From: Tubiluchus corallicola
Taxonomy: Eukaryota > Priapulida > Priapulimorpha > Priapulimorphida > Tubiluchidae
Length of the DNA stretch: 64,000 nucleotides
Direction of reading: 5' to 3'
Assembly: GCA_030141605.1 (NCBI GenBank)
Contig: JAQGDQ010000154.1
Span: 1-64,000 of the forward strand
Position numbers and translations under genes: made by a program
Shown: in pieces, positions 1-12,500 of the stretch
Numbering within the stretch: the first letter of the stretch is position 1
Layout of the letters: each line of letters opens with the position of its first letter
The notes under the pieces: generated by a model
What the model was told of the DNA's origin: nothing
What the model saw: only the letters and a program-made list of their open reading frames with translations
The model's database searches: none

Positions 1-315
1 AAGCAGCTTCTCTAAAGAAGACCGAAGAGAGGAAAATGGGTGTGGCGGAGATGAGGATGTTGAGATGGATGGCGGGGAACAAATAATTACATAAAATAAT
101 ACACGCGCAAACAGCAAAAAAATAGTGGAGTAAATAAAGATGCAGACTCGGAAAGAGACATCAGGTGGAAGGGACATAAATGAAAATACGGTCAACGTTA
201 TAAACTGCGTGAAAGAAGACTATCATTTAATCCGCATAGGAAAGCTGAAGAAGAAACTTATCCACACAATTGCTTGATTACATCTTTTAGAACAGATAAA
301 GACTACTGTAAGTAT
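1..315 (+). mobile_element. Non-LTR retrotransposon fragment, 3' end
   Basis: Reads [20 protein letters not shown] in the + direction, the typical segment after the reverse transcriptase of many LINEs. Similarity with the inverted copy at 876-1305 extends to about 315, suggesting that is the element's 3' end. Stops and indels show decay. Confidence 0.7.
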
Positions 316-320
316 AAACC

Positions 321-3300
321 ATGAACTTGGTAGTAGGCATTCTTAACAGCGATGGAATAAAAAATCAGAAACATTTTACTGAGTCGATGCACGGAAATCT
401 TCGCAGGCTTATTGAATGTGAGATACCATTACTGAGCAGTGATGCACGGTGTGAAACTCCAGGACTCACACAGTTCAGAGTTAAAATGGTGGAAGCATAC
501 CTGCACATTTTCTGCCTTTTAGCACAAAAGGAAGATTCTCAATATTTTTGCTGTGATCGTAATCTCGTGTGCATGCTACTGAAATCACAATATTACGAAG
601 TCAGGTTACAAACACTCGAAAGTTTGTCTCTGTACATAGAACTGTGCAGGACGAAGAGTGAACTAGATGAAAACTGTACAAACATTTGCTCTGATGTTTA
701 TGAGACCCTAGTAGACACTTGCAAATGGGAATTTTATCCTTCCTGTTTAGCCAAGGTATTTATATTTTAGTTGTATCTGTTTTTTATTTCACTTCGGAAT
801 TTTATTGAAAAATTAAAAATGTGTTTTTAATATCTTTGCACTCGGCTTTTAGCTTAAGAAATAAGTCATAAGTTTTATACTTACAGTAGTCTTTTATCTG
901 TTCTAAAAGATGTAATCAAGCAATTATTGTGGATAAGTTTCTTCTTCTTCCCAGCTTTTCCCTATGCGGGGTCGCCATTGTGAATGAGTCTTCTCCACGC
1001 AATTCCTGTTGTTGACCATCTCTTCATTTATGTATTCCCTTCCCACCTGATCTTCACCGACTCTTCTTTTCAGGTCTCCATACCATCGCAATCTTGCAAG
1101 GCTTCCACTACTTTTACTGTTCCTTTGATATTATTATTTTATCTCTTCTTGTTATTCCCACCATCCATCTCAACATCCTCATCTCCACCACACCCATTTT
1201 CTTCTCTTCGGTCTTCTTTAGAGAAGCTGCTTCCAGTCCATAGGTTAGAGCGGGTCTGACCAGTTCTTTGTGGACTTTACCTTTAAGTCTCACCGACTCA
1301 TTTATTGTGGATAAGTTTAAGTAATATAAATGTTTTCATACTGTGAAAAAGATGTGCTATCTTCTATGCTTGGCTTTGAAAAAAAGCTTGAAAAAACAAT
1401 TTTGTTACGAAGTTATTTAGTTACATTAATAATATGCGTGCTTACATAGCAAAATCGTCCATAAGTCAGCAATTAAGTTTTTCTAGTTATTCACATATCC
1501 TGAATCTCCATTTCATGAGGATCATTTTGATACCAAGTTCATCGCTCTATGTTATTTCAAAGTTGAGATAATCCACGTTGAAGTTGAGATGCAGGCTACG
1601 TAGTGAAAAACATAATCTTGAGAAAATCGCTGTTAAATTTCGCCATTATTTTATGTCTCATTTATACAAAACACTTAGCAACCAAAGAAATGTTGGACTT
1701 TGCAAGAACACATTGAAGTTATATTTAAATCAAGTAGATGGCTCTTCCTAACGAATATCTCATCTTAGCAACAGAAAAAAACTCAAGCAAAATGACAGCT
1801 TCTACGAGCTGCTATTGGAATTTGAAAATAGAGTTAGAAAAGTGGGTAAGGAGTTATAAAATTTAAGCTAGAATATAAAAGCCCAATATATTTAGTATTG
1901 GTTTTTGTACAAAACGAAAAATTGACATTTGATCAGGTTTTTGGGTCATTCCACTTTGAAGCATCATAACTTAGTTTTAACAATGCCGCCTTATGGACGG
2001 TTTTGGTTTGCAAGCACACACGATCTTTCCATATTGAGAAACAGCTAATCCTATGCAACAGATTGCCTTACTTTCAAAATACTGAAATCTATTATTTATA
2101 ACTAACTACAGTATGTAGTTAATTATATCTGATTACGATAGTAAACCATTTTTTAAGTTGGACACCTATTTTCTTTGTTTCTAAGGTTTACAGACTTTTA
2201 GCTTCGATTGTTTCCATGGATGTGCACATAAAGTTACGACGTACGAAAGCCGTAGACGTGCTGAAGTCATTTGTGGAACCGTCAGATACGTGGAAATTTG
2301 AAGACGTTTCCAGTGCACAACTTTGCTTAGGATCAGCACTCCTTCCTTTTATGTATAATGAGGTGGGCTTTGTCTTTTATGTGTTATGAGGCAGGTTTAG
2401 TTTGTGTTTTATGTGTTATGAGGCGGGTTTAGTCTGTCTTTTATGTGTTATGAGGGGGGTTTTGTCTGTGCATTATGTGTTATGAGGCGGGTTTAGTTTG
2501 TGTTTTATGTGTTATGAGACGGGTTTAGTCTGTGTTTTATGTGTTAGAAGGCGGGTTTAGTCTGTGTTTTATGTGTTAGTAGGCGGGTTTCGTCTGTGTT
2601 TTATGTGTTAGAAGGCGGGTTTAGTCTGTGTTTTATGCATTAGAAGGCGGGTCTAGTCTGTGTTTTATGTCTTAGTAGGCGGGTTTCATCTGTGTTTATG
2701 TGTTAGAAGGCGGGTTTAGTCTGTGTTTTATGTGTTCTGAGGCGCATTTACATTGTGTTTTATATGTTAGGAAGATTTTGTTTACTATTTTTAGTTTGCC
2801 ATTGTTTGTTAATTGTGCAGTGTATTGGAATTTCGGGTGCTGCTATGGTGTTTGTTGATAAAGAGTGCTTTTAAATTATTCATTTATTCATCGTTTTTTC
2901 ACTCAAGCATCTTACCCCATATTTACCAAAATTCTTAATTAATGTGTTTATAAAAATAATTTTATTGATGGTAATATGGAATGGATGAAGATTTCATTCT
3001 AAATTTTGTTCAACTTTTTGAAACAGCATTGTGCATGTCATCATCAGCTTTATCATCAAAATCATCATTCACATCATTGTCATTGAAATTATCATCATCG
3101 TTGTTATTGTATCAATTGTTGTAATCGTCATCATCATCATCATTTTTGCCATCATTATATTTTTCAAACATTACTTTTTGAAACAGCATTGTGCTTGCCA
3201 TCATCAGCATTATCATCAAAATCATCATTCATATAATTGTTATTGGAATTATCACGATCATCGTTTTTGTATCAATTGTTGTTATGGTCATCATCATTCT

Positions 3301-3612
3301 CATCAGCTTTGTTGTTGTGTTTGTCATCGCCATCATATGAATCGTCACTGTCGTCATCGTCATCATTTTCTTACAGGATTCTGGGAAAGCAGAAGAGGAC
3401 GTTAAATGGATAAAGAAACTAGTCACTTGGATACTGGAAGCTGCTAATGTTAATTTGGCTTGTAAAACTGAAGTAGCTCAGATGATTGCAATGCATGCAA
3501 AACTGTTGCTTATTGACCCACAAAGTATTTTCGGTTAGTACAGCATAAGTCATACATTACAAAATATTGCATTAGGGTTTGTTTACTTTTTGCTATTTTT
3601 ACCACAGAATGG

Positions 3613-3647
<35 letters not shown>

Positions 3648-6600
3648 GTGGTAGTAGTAGTAATTATAATAATGATACTAATAATTTTAATAGGACATAC
3701 GAATAACACCTCGGTACTATTTCCAAGGTGGTCCTGATTATTATTACCTGTGTGTTACTTCGATAAACCCGCGTGCTTAGTTGAAGAAGCAGCGGCAATT
3801 TTTTATTAGCCTTAACTTTGACTCAGTCGAGAGTTGAACCTGCAACCTTCCATGTGGGAACCAAGCATGCTGCCACTGAGCTATACCCCCTGATGTATAT
3901 TACAGATGCCCTTTTAAAAGACAACGCTGAAAAATTGGAGCTGAAACTTAATGTAAGGACTGTGTACTTACACAAGACTGTGTACTTACCATCACGCATG
4001 CATTATGAATAGAGTTATTGGGCACGTCTGGCAGAGTTGGCCCGAGTTCATATGCCACACAATCATTTAATCTCGTACAGTCTTCTGTTGAATCTTTTCC
4101 ACAAGATGGGGCAGAGTCGTCATTCTTTAACTGTTAGAGTTTAAACTTATAGTCATTTTGTCAACTTGATCTGGGAATGTACAAACCATGCACAATACAA
4201 GCCATGGCTTAAGATCACATTTGATACTCGCTTTTCAACGTTTTGTTTTTAATGAAAGAAATCTTTGCCACCACTGAGTGGTTCATTCATGAAATTTAGG
4301 TATTTTAAAATTTATTAGAATCGTGTTAATATCCTATTAAAACCAAAGCCTGCATGGCTTCATTGATAGCAGAATAAAGATTATTTACCTACAGATAGCT
4401 TTGTTATGGTTTCTCTCAGTTTAATTTAGTCTAAATTGTTAATTAATATAATTTTTTTTGAACCATGAAATTAACGATGTAATCACCCAGATTAATGAAT
4501 ATTGAAAAGGAAAAAGAAAAATGTTTAGAAACAAAAGAAATTAATCTCTGACAATCATTGTACAATTATAGTCAAAAAATGCCTATACGTGACAGTAAAG
4601 AAAAAGTTAATAGTTTAGTATAGTAGACTGCCATTTAAATCATAATACTACAAACAATCAAATACGTAGTACAATATGTGACAAATGTTATGTTTATAAA
4701 TTTGTACACTTGTCATAGTGGAAACCTTTGTCATAATATTTAATTCTCATGTTTTATTGCAGAAGAGCTCACATTTGAATTATGGCACTGTGCTTATTGT
4801 TTGCTTCAAGATGATGACACAACCGTTAAAGAGATGGTTGCCCACGTAGTACACCAATTCCAACCGGGTACGTAAACTTTTCTTATTAAATGGTATAATT
4901 AGCGGCTGAAAAGCAAATTAATAGTTTTTTAAATCACTGACAGATTAAATTAAAAAACTGCAGCCTATTTGTGTTTTTTTTTTCTTTATTTGCGCCTGAT
5001 ATTGCAACATATGTTACAGTTGCGAATTACTTGTGGTGTGTTAGTGGAAATACAATATACTTAGTAAGTGCTTGCAGTGTGTTACGTCAGAAGCGTGACC
5101 GTTTCTAACTGCTTGTGTTGCATTTATAAAGTTAGAGAGCAAACTGATGGGCTCTTTTCTAGTCCTTGCTTTAAGTAAAACACATTTTAATGTAGTTATT
5201 TTTGTGTTTTATGTTTAGCAAACGTTTTGATTAATTAAATTTTGACACAAACACGGATTTATTGACGTAAAATTTTACAAACAGATCTTTGCTTTATATC
5301 TAATTTTGCAAAATGTTTTATAATATGTCTGTTTTAATACTTTAGTCAGTTTTTAGTTTTGTTTAATTTTAAGATATTGTGTTTTTTTTTATTTTTTAAC
5401 TACTACTAACATGCCATGGACTATTGTGAGTTGTACTGTGAAATATTGTGAAATATTAATTTAATGTGCTGCATGTAAAAAATAAAGTTCTATTCCATTT
5501 TATTCTATGATAAACTAATTTTGTTAAGACATTCACACTATTTTTGGATTGCAACAGTCTCTCTAAACAGTAAGCAGTAGATGTGTAACTGATAAATTCT
5601 AAATCTGATTTATCTGATCTCAGATCTTATGATCATGCAACCTGAGAGAGCTGTTCCTCTGCTGTTGGAATCCATGGTAACGATTTACTCGGATAAAGAC
5701 ATTTGTGGCTGCATAAAAACACATTTAAGCTGGCTCGAGAAAGTGGATTCCACGCCAGATAGGAGAGCAGAGGTATCTTTGATAAGACATGCTTACATGA
5801 TGGACACAAATTCACTACAGAATACTATTATTGAAAAGTAAAAATAAAGCAAAATGTGTCAAAATATTGTGCATGTCAAAATTGTATTTTAAATTTTCTA
5901 ATGCAGATTTTGGAGGGAAAAACCCTAGTTGTTTTTTACAATGTTGGTTCACGATAACAGTGAGCTTTATTCAGTGTAGTTGTCATATCGGTACAAAGTA
6001 ATTTTCAACCGTACTATGAACATTTTACCATGCTAACCGTCAGCGCAAGGAAAAATTTGCATTGTTTAAACAATAGCCATTTACTCTAGAATTGCACAAG
6101 AATTAAATCAAAGTTGTGTAAAAGTACAAATTTTAACAACAGTCGTTTGTGTTAGTTAGACAGGGTTAGGTCAACTTTGCGATGCGATGCACCTGATAGC
6201 AACTGACGATTTAGCAACTGGTGATTTGGCAACTGGCAGCATACATTACGTCGCTAGTTCCAATATATCTAGTTTACCCAGACGACATAAACAAGCTTAC
6301 ATTGGAACTCAACTCAACGCAACGCGACTCCGTTCCAGCGAGTTGCTCTTGTACTACTCGGGGCAAATGGTATCCATCCAGTTTTAACCTGAGCATTGTT
6401 CATCATTGAGCGTTATGGTTTAGTCACATGGTCTGGCCAGAGATTTTTTCATTCGCCATCAACCTGAGCAGTGTTACAACTTCCGGGAACTCGTATCTTC
6501 CTAGTTGCTGGAAATCAGTCGCAGTCGACCTGAACATGTGTCTATGACTATTTCCTATCAGCTGAGACGAGTCGCATCGCGTCGCAGGTCGACTTAAGCT

Positions 6601-8090
6601 TGGCTTTAAGTGTTGGTACTCATTTTTGGTAGTCACTAGTTTTGAGCGAATCTCATGGTCTCTGATCACCGTTGAGAGCCATGACACATCGGTTTGAAAG
6701 AAATTGTGACATGAAATTCATTTTTTAATAAGCTGCTACAATCAACAGTTACAATATGTAAAATTAGGAGGATAAATTTCAGTGTAAAGTGATTTTTTGT
6801 TTTCCTTTTTGTTGACTTAGGTGACAAATTTTCTTAAATGTATTGCTTGCAAACCAAAACCGTCCACGAGTCTGGCAGTTAAAACTACATTATGATGCTT
6901 CAAAGTGGAATAACCCAAGAATGCAATCAAATGTCAATTTTTCGTATTGTATAAGCACAAACGCTAAATATATTGGCCTTTTACGTTCTAATATCAAATT
7001 ATCAAGAAAGTATTAAAAAAACACTAAAAATTTAATATTATAATTCCTTACCTACTTTTCTGTGTAGAAATTAGTACTGCAATTGTAAAAAACCCTATTT
7101 TCAAATTCCGATAATAACTCATGGAAGCAGTCATTTCACTTAGGGTTTTTTCTGTTACCAAGCCCAGTAGAAGAGCCATCTGCTGGATTTAAACATAAGT
7201 TCATTGTGTTCTTGCAAGGACCATAGCATTTGTGCGGTTGCTAAGTGTTTTGTAGAAATCCCTAACTTTAACAGCGATTTTCTGAAGATTATGTTTCTCA
7301 GTGCATAGCGTGCACCTCAACTTCAACGTGGATTATCTCAGCTTAGAAATAACATAGAGCAATGAGCTTGGTATCAAAATGATCCTCATGAAAAGGAGAT
7401 TCAGGAGATGTGAATAACTAGAAAAGCTTAATTGCCGACTCAAGGATGATTTTGCTATGCAAGCACACAAGTGTGCTTTGAATAATGTCGGTTCAGACGT
7501 GAAAGCTTGACAAAAGTTTTATAAGTACATTGATTTTGGAGTTTTTATATTTTTCTTGTGTTTAGTTTTTTCTTATTCTTCTTTAGAGTGAAACAGAATT
7601 ATTTGCTGAAACGGAAGAAATGTTCATCTCTGCCGAAGAGAAGTTTTTCACAATAAATCTCATAACCAACTCACTGGAAAGCGCGTTTGCAGTGGCCTCA
7701 TCTCAGATTAAAAAATTAAGCAGCACTCAAGCAAAAGAAACACTGTCGTCTAGCGAGATTTCCCATATTGAAAACTTGCAAAAAACTTTACGGTGTATCG
7801 TTCAGAAAGAAGTTGTGAAATTAGTGACAAATCATGACAGTGCTCTCACCAAAATGTCGTTTTTGACTGACAGTGCTTTTGAATCTCGTTTACTTTTACT
7901 GTATAAAGATTTGAAAGTGTTAAGTGTTCTACAGCCTTATGAGCACTACCTCAATACTAACATGATGGCGGGTTTCTCACTAATACATGATTGTGTGCTC
8001 CGCAATAGCAAATTGAAATATCCAAATGTTTTACTAGACACAGTACGTAAAATGACAGCAAAGGGTATGGCATCCGTATGGGGTTTTTAA
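321..8090 (+). CDS. THADA: THADA-like protein, C-terminal part (six exons; 5' end outside window)
   Basis: THADA (Trm732 in yeast) is a large helical-repeat protein that acts with the FTSJ1/Trm7 methyltransferase on tRNA position 32. I see exons at about 345-755, 2186-2362, 3377-3533, 4763-4867, 5624-5772 and 7587-8090 (TAA 8088-8090). Intron phases 0,0,1,1,0 agree at every junction, giving about 500 residues. The text reads as alpha-helical repeats: [17 protein letters not shown] in the first exon, [15 protein letters not shown] in the third and [20 protein letters not shown] in the fourth. These resemble the C-terminal third of THADA. The family call rests on recalled resemblance. The exact start of the first exon is unclear: an in-frame stop at 315-317 means the acceptor lies between about 329 and 345. 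AATAAA signals follow at 8110-8115 and 8237-8242. Another armadillo/HEAT-type protein is the main alternative. Confidence 0.68.
876..1305 (-). mobile_element. Non-LTR retrotransposon fragment, inverted copy
   Basis: On the - strand reads [19 protein letters not shown] then [20 protein letters not shown], a standard LINE C-terminal motif. It pairs with 1-315 in opposite orientation: 1-80 with 1152-1232, and 240-315 with 876-960. It is interrupted by stops. Confidence 0.75.
1437..2021 (-). mobile_element. MITE-like element, family A (reverse copy)
   Basis: Ends resemble an imperfect inverted repeat: TGCTTGCAAACCAAAACCG at one end and CGATTTTGCTATGCAAGCA-type sequence at the other. Same family as 6842-7468, 17138-17775 and 46353-46992, inverted here. 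Lies in a THADA-like intron. No coding capacity. Confidence 0.65.
2345..2780 (+). repeat. Minisatellite, about 32-bp unit, beginning on a splice donor
   Basis: About 13 tandem units near TTTTATGTGTTAGAAGGCGG plus GTTTAGTCTGTG. The first, most diverged unit contains the end of the THADA-like exon and its donor (GAG|GTGGGC at 2360-2368). Later units mostly read GAGGCGGGT or AAGGCGGGT. Confidence 0.85.
3014..3375 (+). repeat. Tandem duplication with CAT/ATC-rich microsatellite
   Basis: Two copies of a ~160-bp unit, both beginning TTTTTGAAACAGCATTGTGC (about 3014 and 3175), with interrupted CAT/ATC triplets. It runs up to the acceptor of the exon at 3377. ORFs here in either strand are low-complexity artefacts. 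Confidence 0.8.
3617..3891 (-). mobile_element. tRNA-derived SINE
   Basis: On the - strand, starting at 3890, the sequence is tRNA-like: GGGGGTATAGCTCAGTGGCA carries an A box, and GGTTGCAGGTTCAACTCTC about 45 bases later a B box. A body follows down to about 3690, then an (ATT/ATA)n-type tail at 3617-3690. The tRNA part cannot fold cleanly, so this is a SINE and not a tRNA gene. Confidence 0.65.
6842..7468 (+). mobile_element. MITE-like element, family A
   Basis: Begins TTGCTTGCAAACCAAAACCG and ends GATTTTGCTATGCAAGCACA. Strongly similar through its length to 17138-17775. Inserted in the last THADA-like intron. Confidence 0.7.
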
Positions 8091-9575
8091 AAATAACTGT
8101 AAATATAGGAATAAAATTTTGGAAAATGTTTTGTTTAGTAAATTGTTTCCATTTATTAGTGTGATGAATGTTATTTTTAATGAAATTGTGCAATTAATTG
8201 ATTGTTGTCGCCAAATATATGCTGATTATGATGTGCAATAAATACTTTTTGTTTTTATGACTATTTAGGAAATACGTTCAATTTTTATAGAATGTTTTTT
8301 ATTACATTTTTTCTGCTTTTTAGACCTTTTGTTTGATTATTTAAAACTGGTTGTTAACTGTATAATTACTTTGACACCTAGGTCATAACTTAAGCCAAGA
8401 AAGCAGAAGTACAGTTTAATAAACCTGTTATGTAGTAAAGTGCCCAATCATTGCTAAATGCAATTTCACAGTCCGTTTATTTCATTTTAAAAGGTGGTCT
8501 GTCTGTGCCAAAGAGCAGTATTTGTGCTTACTTGATTGGATTGGCTTTCAATTATTGTGTTAAATTTTGTACTGAAAGATAAGAAATATGATAAAATCAG
8601 GATTGAGTCTAGATTTGAATCATGATTTTCTGAGATGCTGGTTAGTGAAATATTGCTAGACTACATATAACTAATTGTAACTTAGCAAAAGAGGTTTATA
8701 GCTTTTTTTGTAATTAAAACTCGGTAAGCCTTACTTTACTTAACGACGTCTTATTGTTACCTAATTTCATTGTTTGCTTAAGTCTTACCTGAAAGCAAAT
8801 ATTAGACTGTGACATTTCAATAATCTTTAACATTGGCTGCTGTGACGCATCAAAAGCGTCAAAGCCTTCTAGGCATCAAAAACACAATTGAAGCTAAACT
8901 TAGCAGCATATTTATTGATCTTAACAATGAAACTTTTGCTACGCGTTTCTTTACTGCTGTTATATATATGTGACTTGTTTAAAACTCAGTAGTACAGTAG
9001 CAGCTCAGTAGTAAAGTACTGTGTACCGTACCTCCTATGTGAAAAACCAGAACATTTTTATTTGCACGTTTTTTATCAGCTAGAAGATGGTGATGATATG
9101 ACATGTCTAGTTGCTGAGGATAAACTGTTGGCATATTATCGGCTGAATTTACTTGTGTTTAAACACGGTTTGCTGTATTTACCTGTGTTGTTTCAAAGGT
9201 TAAGCGCTGTTAGCGTGGAGTGCAGATTTATCAATATATGTTACGCTAAACTTGGATAATAGATCGTATGCTAATCTAATCGAAGTCCTGAAATGTGCAA
9301 ACCGGTTTTGCATAGTGATGTGACAAAAATGTGTTGTAATGTCTAGCAAAAGGTATGTATTTTTTAACTATGTGCATTGTTTTTAGGTTTAACTAGTGTG
9401 TGAAAAAATGGTATTACCTGTGGTTTGCCTAAACTGACCATTCATAGGGCTTTACCTGTTTAATTATCAACTTTTTTAGCTTTTTTCAACTCTTGATTGT
9501 CTAAGGTAACAGTTTTCAACGTATTTCAGGTAAACCTGCCAATTGACGTTTTGATTAATCTGATTGACTGAGACA
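8091..9575. other. Intergenic, THADA-like to anoctamin
   Basis: AT-rich, no ORF I can support and no recognised repeat. A TATATATATG run near 8962 could be a core promoter for the anoctamin, but that is speculative. The 65-codon ORF at 9062 has no recognisable family text. Confidence 0.4.
8110..8242 (+). promoter_or_regulatory. Polyadenylation signals of the THADA-like gene
   Basis: AATAAA at 8110-8115, 20 bases after the TAA stop, and a second AATAAA at 8237-8242. Either could direct 3' end formation. The motif is common in AT-rich DNA, so the support is its position just downstream of the terminal exon. Confidence 0.45.
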
Positions 9576-12500
9576 ATGGAAGATAATTTGCCAGGTAACA
9601 TCTTTCTTACCTGTTTTGCTTTGTTGTAGATTTAGCTGCTTCAAACTAATATTAGAGTGTTCTTTTCACTGATTTATATTCTTTGTAATGTTAGCAAATT
9701 TGTCATTTGATCGAGTCTGTTCTTACTCTAGTTGTTCTGGTGTCTTAAACAAGATGGCTTTCCTCATTAACTTTGAAGATGGTGTATAAGTTATAAGTTT
9801 ATTTATTTCCACTCTGCATATAACAGTTATAATAAAAATACAGATAATTTCACTGAAGTAAATATAAACATAAATGCAGTATAATCCATAAATTACAAAA
9901 GAGATTCTTATGCATCATATACATGTGCAAATTACATTACAGAATAATTTTGATGCATACAGTTTGAGCCTAAAAGCATAGCTTGACAGGCCAAACTGTA
10001 CGTGGAAATCTTAAAGAAGTGATTAATAATTGAAATAATGATAATATATACATAAAAGTGTGGGGGAGTAGTGAATGAAAGATGAAATGAAGCGAGAACT
10101 AAGAAAAACTGTGATCATGATTATAAAGTGTTCAGTAACCTGTTGAGCATAGTTGCATTTTATTAAGATTACTGTGGAAAAAGAATGCACGTGATTACCA
10201 TTATCAAACTGTGTTGCTATCAATACTTTTGAAATATTTCTTTTCTGAAGGTTTTTTTTAAAGTTGAAAGGGAGTGACTACATTTTGAATTGTGGCTTAG
10301 TCTATTGTGCCATAGGACTGGTCCCGTATACCTAATGAAATGTTTCGCCATATTTGTTCTACAACGTCTTGGTATATATTCATTATGTGTGGCTTTCTTA
10401 ACCCTTTGTGAAAGAAAAGAATGCCACTAGTGCACAGTGGAAAGTGCTGTTAAGTAGGGCATCTGCAATTGAGCTTAGGCGTTTCCCGGGAAATTTGGAA
10501 GCATAATGGGTTAAAGGGATAAAGTGAGGTTTCAAGGGGCGTAGCCGAGTGGTCACAGCAATGTTGTTAGGCGTAGCTGTGTTAGTAATCACCATTAAGC
10601 AGCTTTAGGTCTGGTCAGTAGGTGTTTGGGTGATTTATGTTTTATTTTGTTAAGGAAAATTTTAGACATGTCGTTAGATTGGTGTTGGCACCTTTGCTCA
10701 TTCAGTGTCTCATCATTGAGGATAATCTTTGATATTGAGAAATATTCCTGTCCCACCACACCTGTCTACATTAGGTGACCTTTAGCCTTAAATACTGGAT
10801 ATTGGCTTGCGATGTGCTGAGCAGTATAAAAAAACTTGGTATTTGAATCCGACTGAAAGTAGTAGGTATTTAAAAGTACTGGTAGTTATTTATATTCTAA
10901 CATTACAGTGTTCAGAATGATGGCAAAGGTTCTTAACCGCTAGAATAGAATCTGTTAGCAGGGACGTATTAACCAATTGGCTAACTAGGTTAGGGCGCCA
11001 AAGTTTGAGGTGCATCACATTTTAGAAAAAAATTTATTCTCGTTGGAAAATGTGTACACTTTCATATTCATGTAAGGAGCGCATTTTATAACACACCACA
11101 AGCAGTTATTTTGCACAGCTTCTAGATAAGTGCCACGTAGTGCACATGTGCAAGGTATTACACAACAAGCAGTTGCGCAACCTACTTGAATATAAACCTT
11201 ATGCAAATATTGTACATGTAATTAATAATGACCACGCGGAAACTAGGTTAATAGTGTTTCTAATACACCACAAGTAATTGTTTAATCTGCTCATTACACA
11301 AAAAACCTTATATTCACAAATAGAGATGGACGGGACAGAACTATCAGCCTGTCTGTTATTATTTCAGTTCATGTTATTTCCATTAAGTAGGGTTATCCAC
11401 CATCTAATGTTTGTTCTGTTAGAGCCCCAGACAGCATAATCTCCCTAAATTACTAAGCAACTAATTTTTTTAGTTACCGCATGTCAACAAAATGTTTACA
11501 AACATTGACACATTTATTATTACAGCAAACAAATTAAGGTCGTGGCTACACGTTAGCTGCTTGTAAATAAGGGGCGCAATGTTCACACTTGAGAGACCAA
11601 AGTTCATCTTAAACACTGTTATAATCGTACAACTTGGTATTGTGCAAATTATACTAACTGTTTTAAAGTAAAAACTGTAAATGTTATAAGAAATTGTGTT
11701 TCTTGCATTGACATTTGTGATTTTGTGGCAGTAATAGTGATGAAACATATCTTTTTTGTCTTAATACTACTTCCGATCAGTGAAATTTTGGATTTAATTT
11801 TGACCTACAAGTAATCTAACCAAGCACATGCGTGTGGCAGCTCATAACTTCATTCACTATTATGTGGCTTTTGCGTAACTATGTTTTACAGGGTCTGTTA
11901 ACAGCTTCAAAGACAGTGCATCAAGCCAACTGAAACTAACAGCGAACTTTGGTCAAAAGAAGGTGATTGATTTACTCTCTGTAATAAATTTATTTGCAAG
12001 AATGATATAGAAATCAATTAAGGAAGAGAGTTGTGAATAAAAACAATTTCGGGCTGTTCACAGGTGGTGTATTAAACTGGCAAACTTTCACCAATTCTGA
12101 AACATCATAAATTAGTGTAAATTTCTGCTTTTTGCACGGTTTGCATGGTACCAAATGCAGAAGGTGTTTTAAATTACGTGATTACATTGTTACTGAAATG
12201 ATATTAACATCACGGTTATAATGAACGAGAATCAGCCACTTGCGGCTAAACGTATGATTCATTATGGCACTTCCTCGCAGGAGAAGTTATTGCCGGAAGA
12301 TCTCTTTTTCTCTGATGGCGTGCGGATCATCGACTATGTGCTGGTGTACAAAGAGAAGAGCGATAAATGGACGGAGAAAAGACTGGCTTATGAGAAAGCC
12401 TTGATGGAGCGGGGACTTGAACTAGAACACGATGAAGAACAGTGTGTATGTATCTGTTAATTGTGCCATTTTATTCACAGATTAAACTTATTAATTTGAT

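Larger units (their letters stand above)
9576..11962 (+). other. Proposed 5' coding exons of the anoctamin (9576-9594 and 11892-11962)
   Basis: ATG at 9576 opens a 19-nt exon (MEDNLP plus one base) ending at GT 9595. The 71-nt segment 11892-11962, preceded by TTTTACAG and followed by GTGATT, continues the same frame ([16 protein letters not shown]...). It ends in phase 0, as needed to join the N-terminal domain exon. The acceptor of that next exon is weak (after GAG at 12229 or CAG at 12235). The alternative is that both segments are untranslated or spurious and translation begins at ATG 12221. Confidence 0.45.

Noticed and set aside
3824-3890. tRNA gene on the - strand
   Set aside because: A and B boxes are visible but the anticodon and acceptor stems do not pair well, and a SINE body and tail follow.
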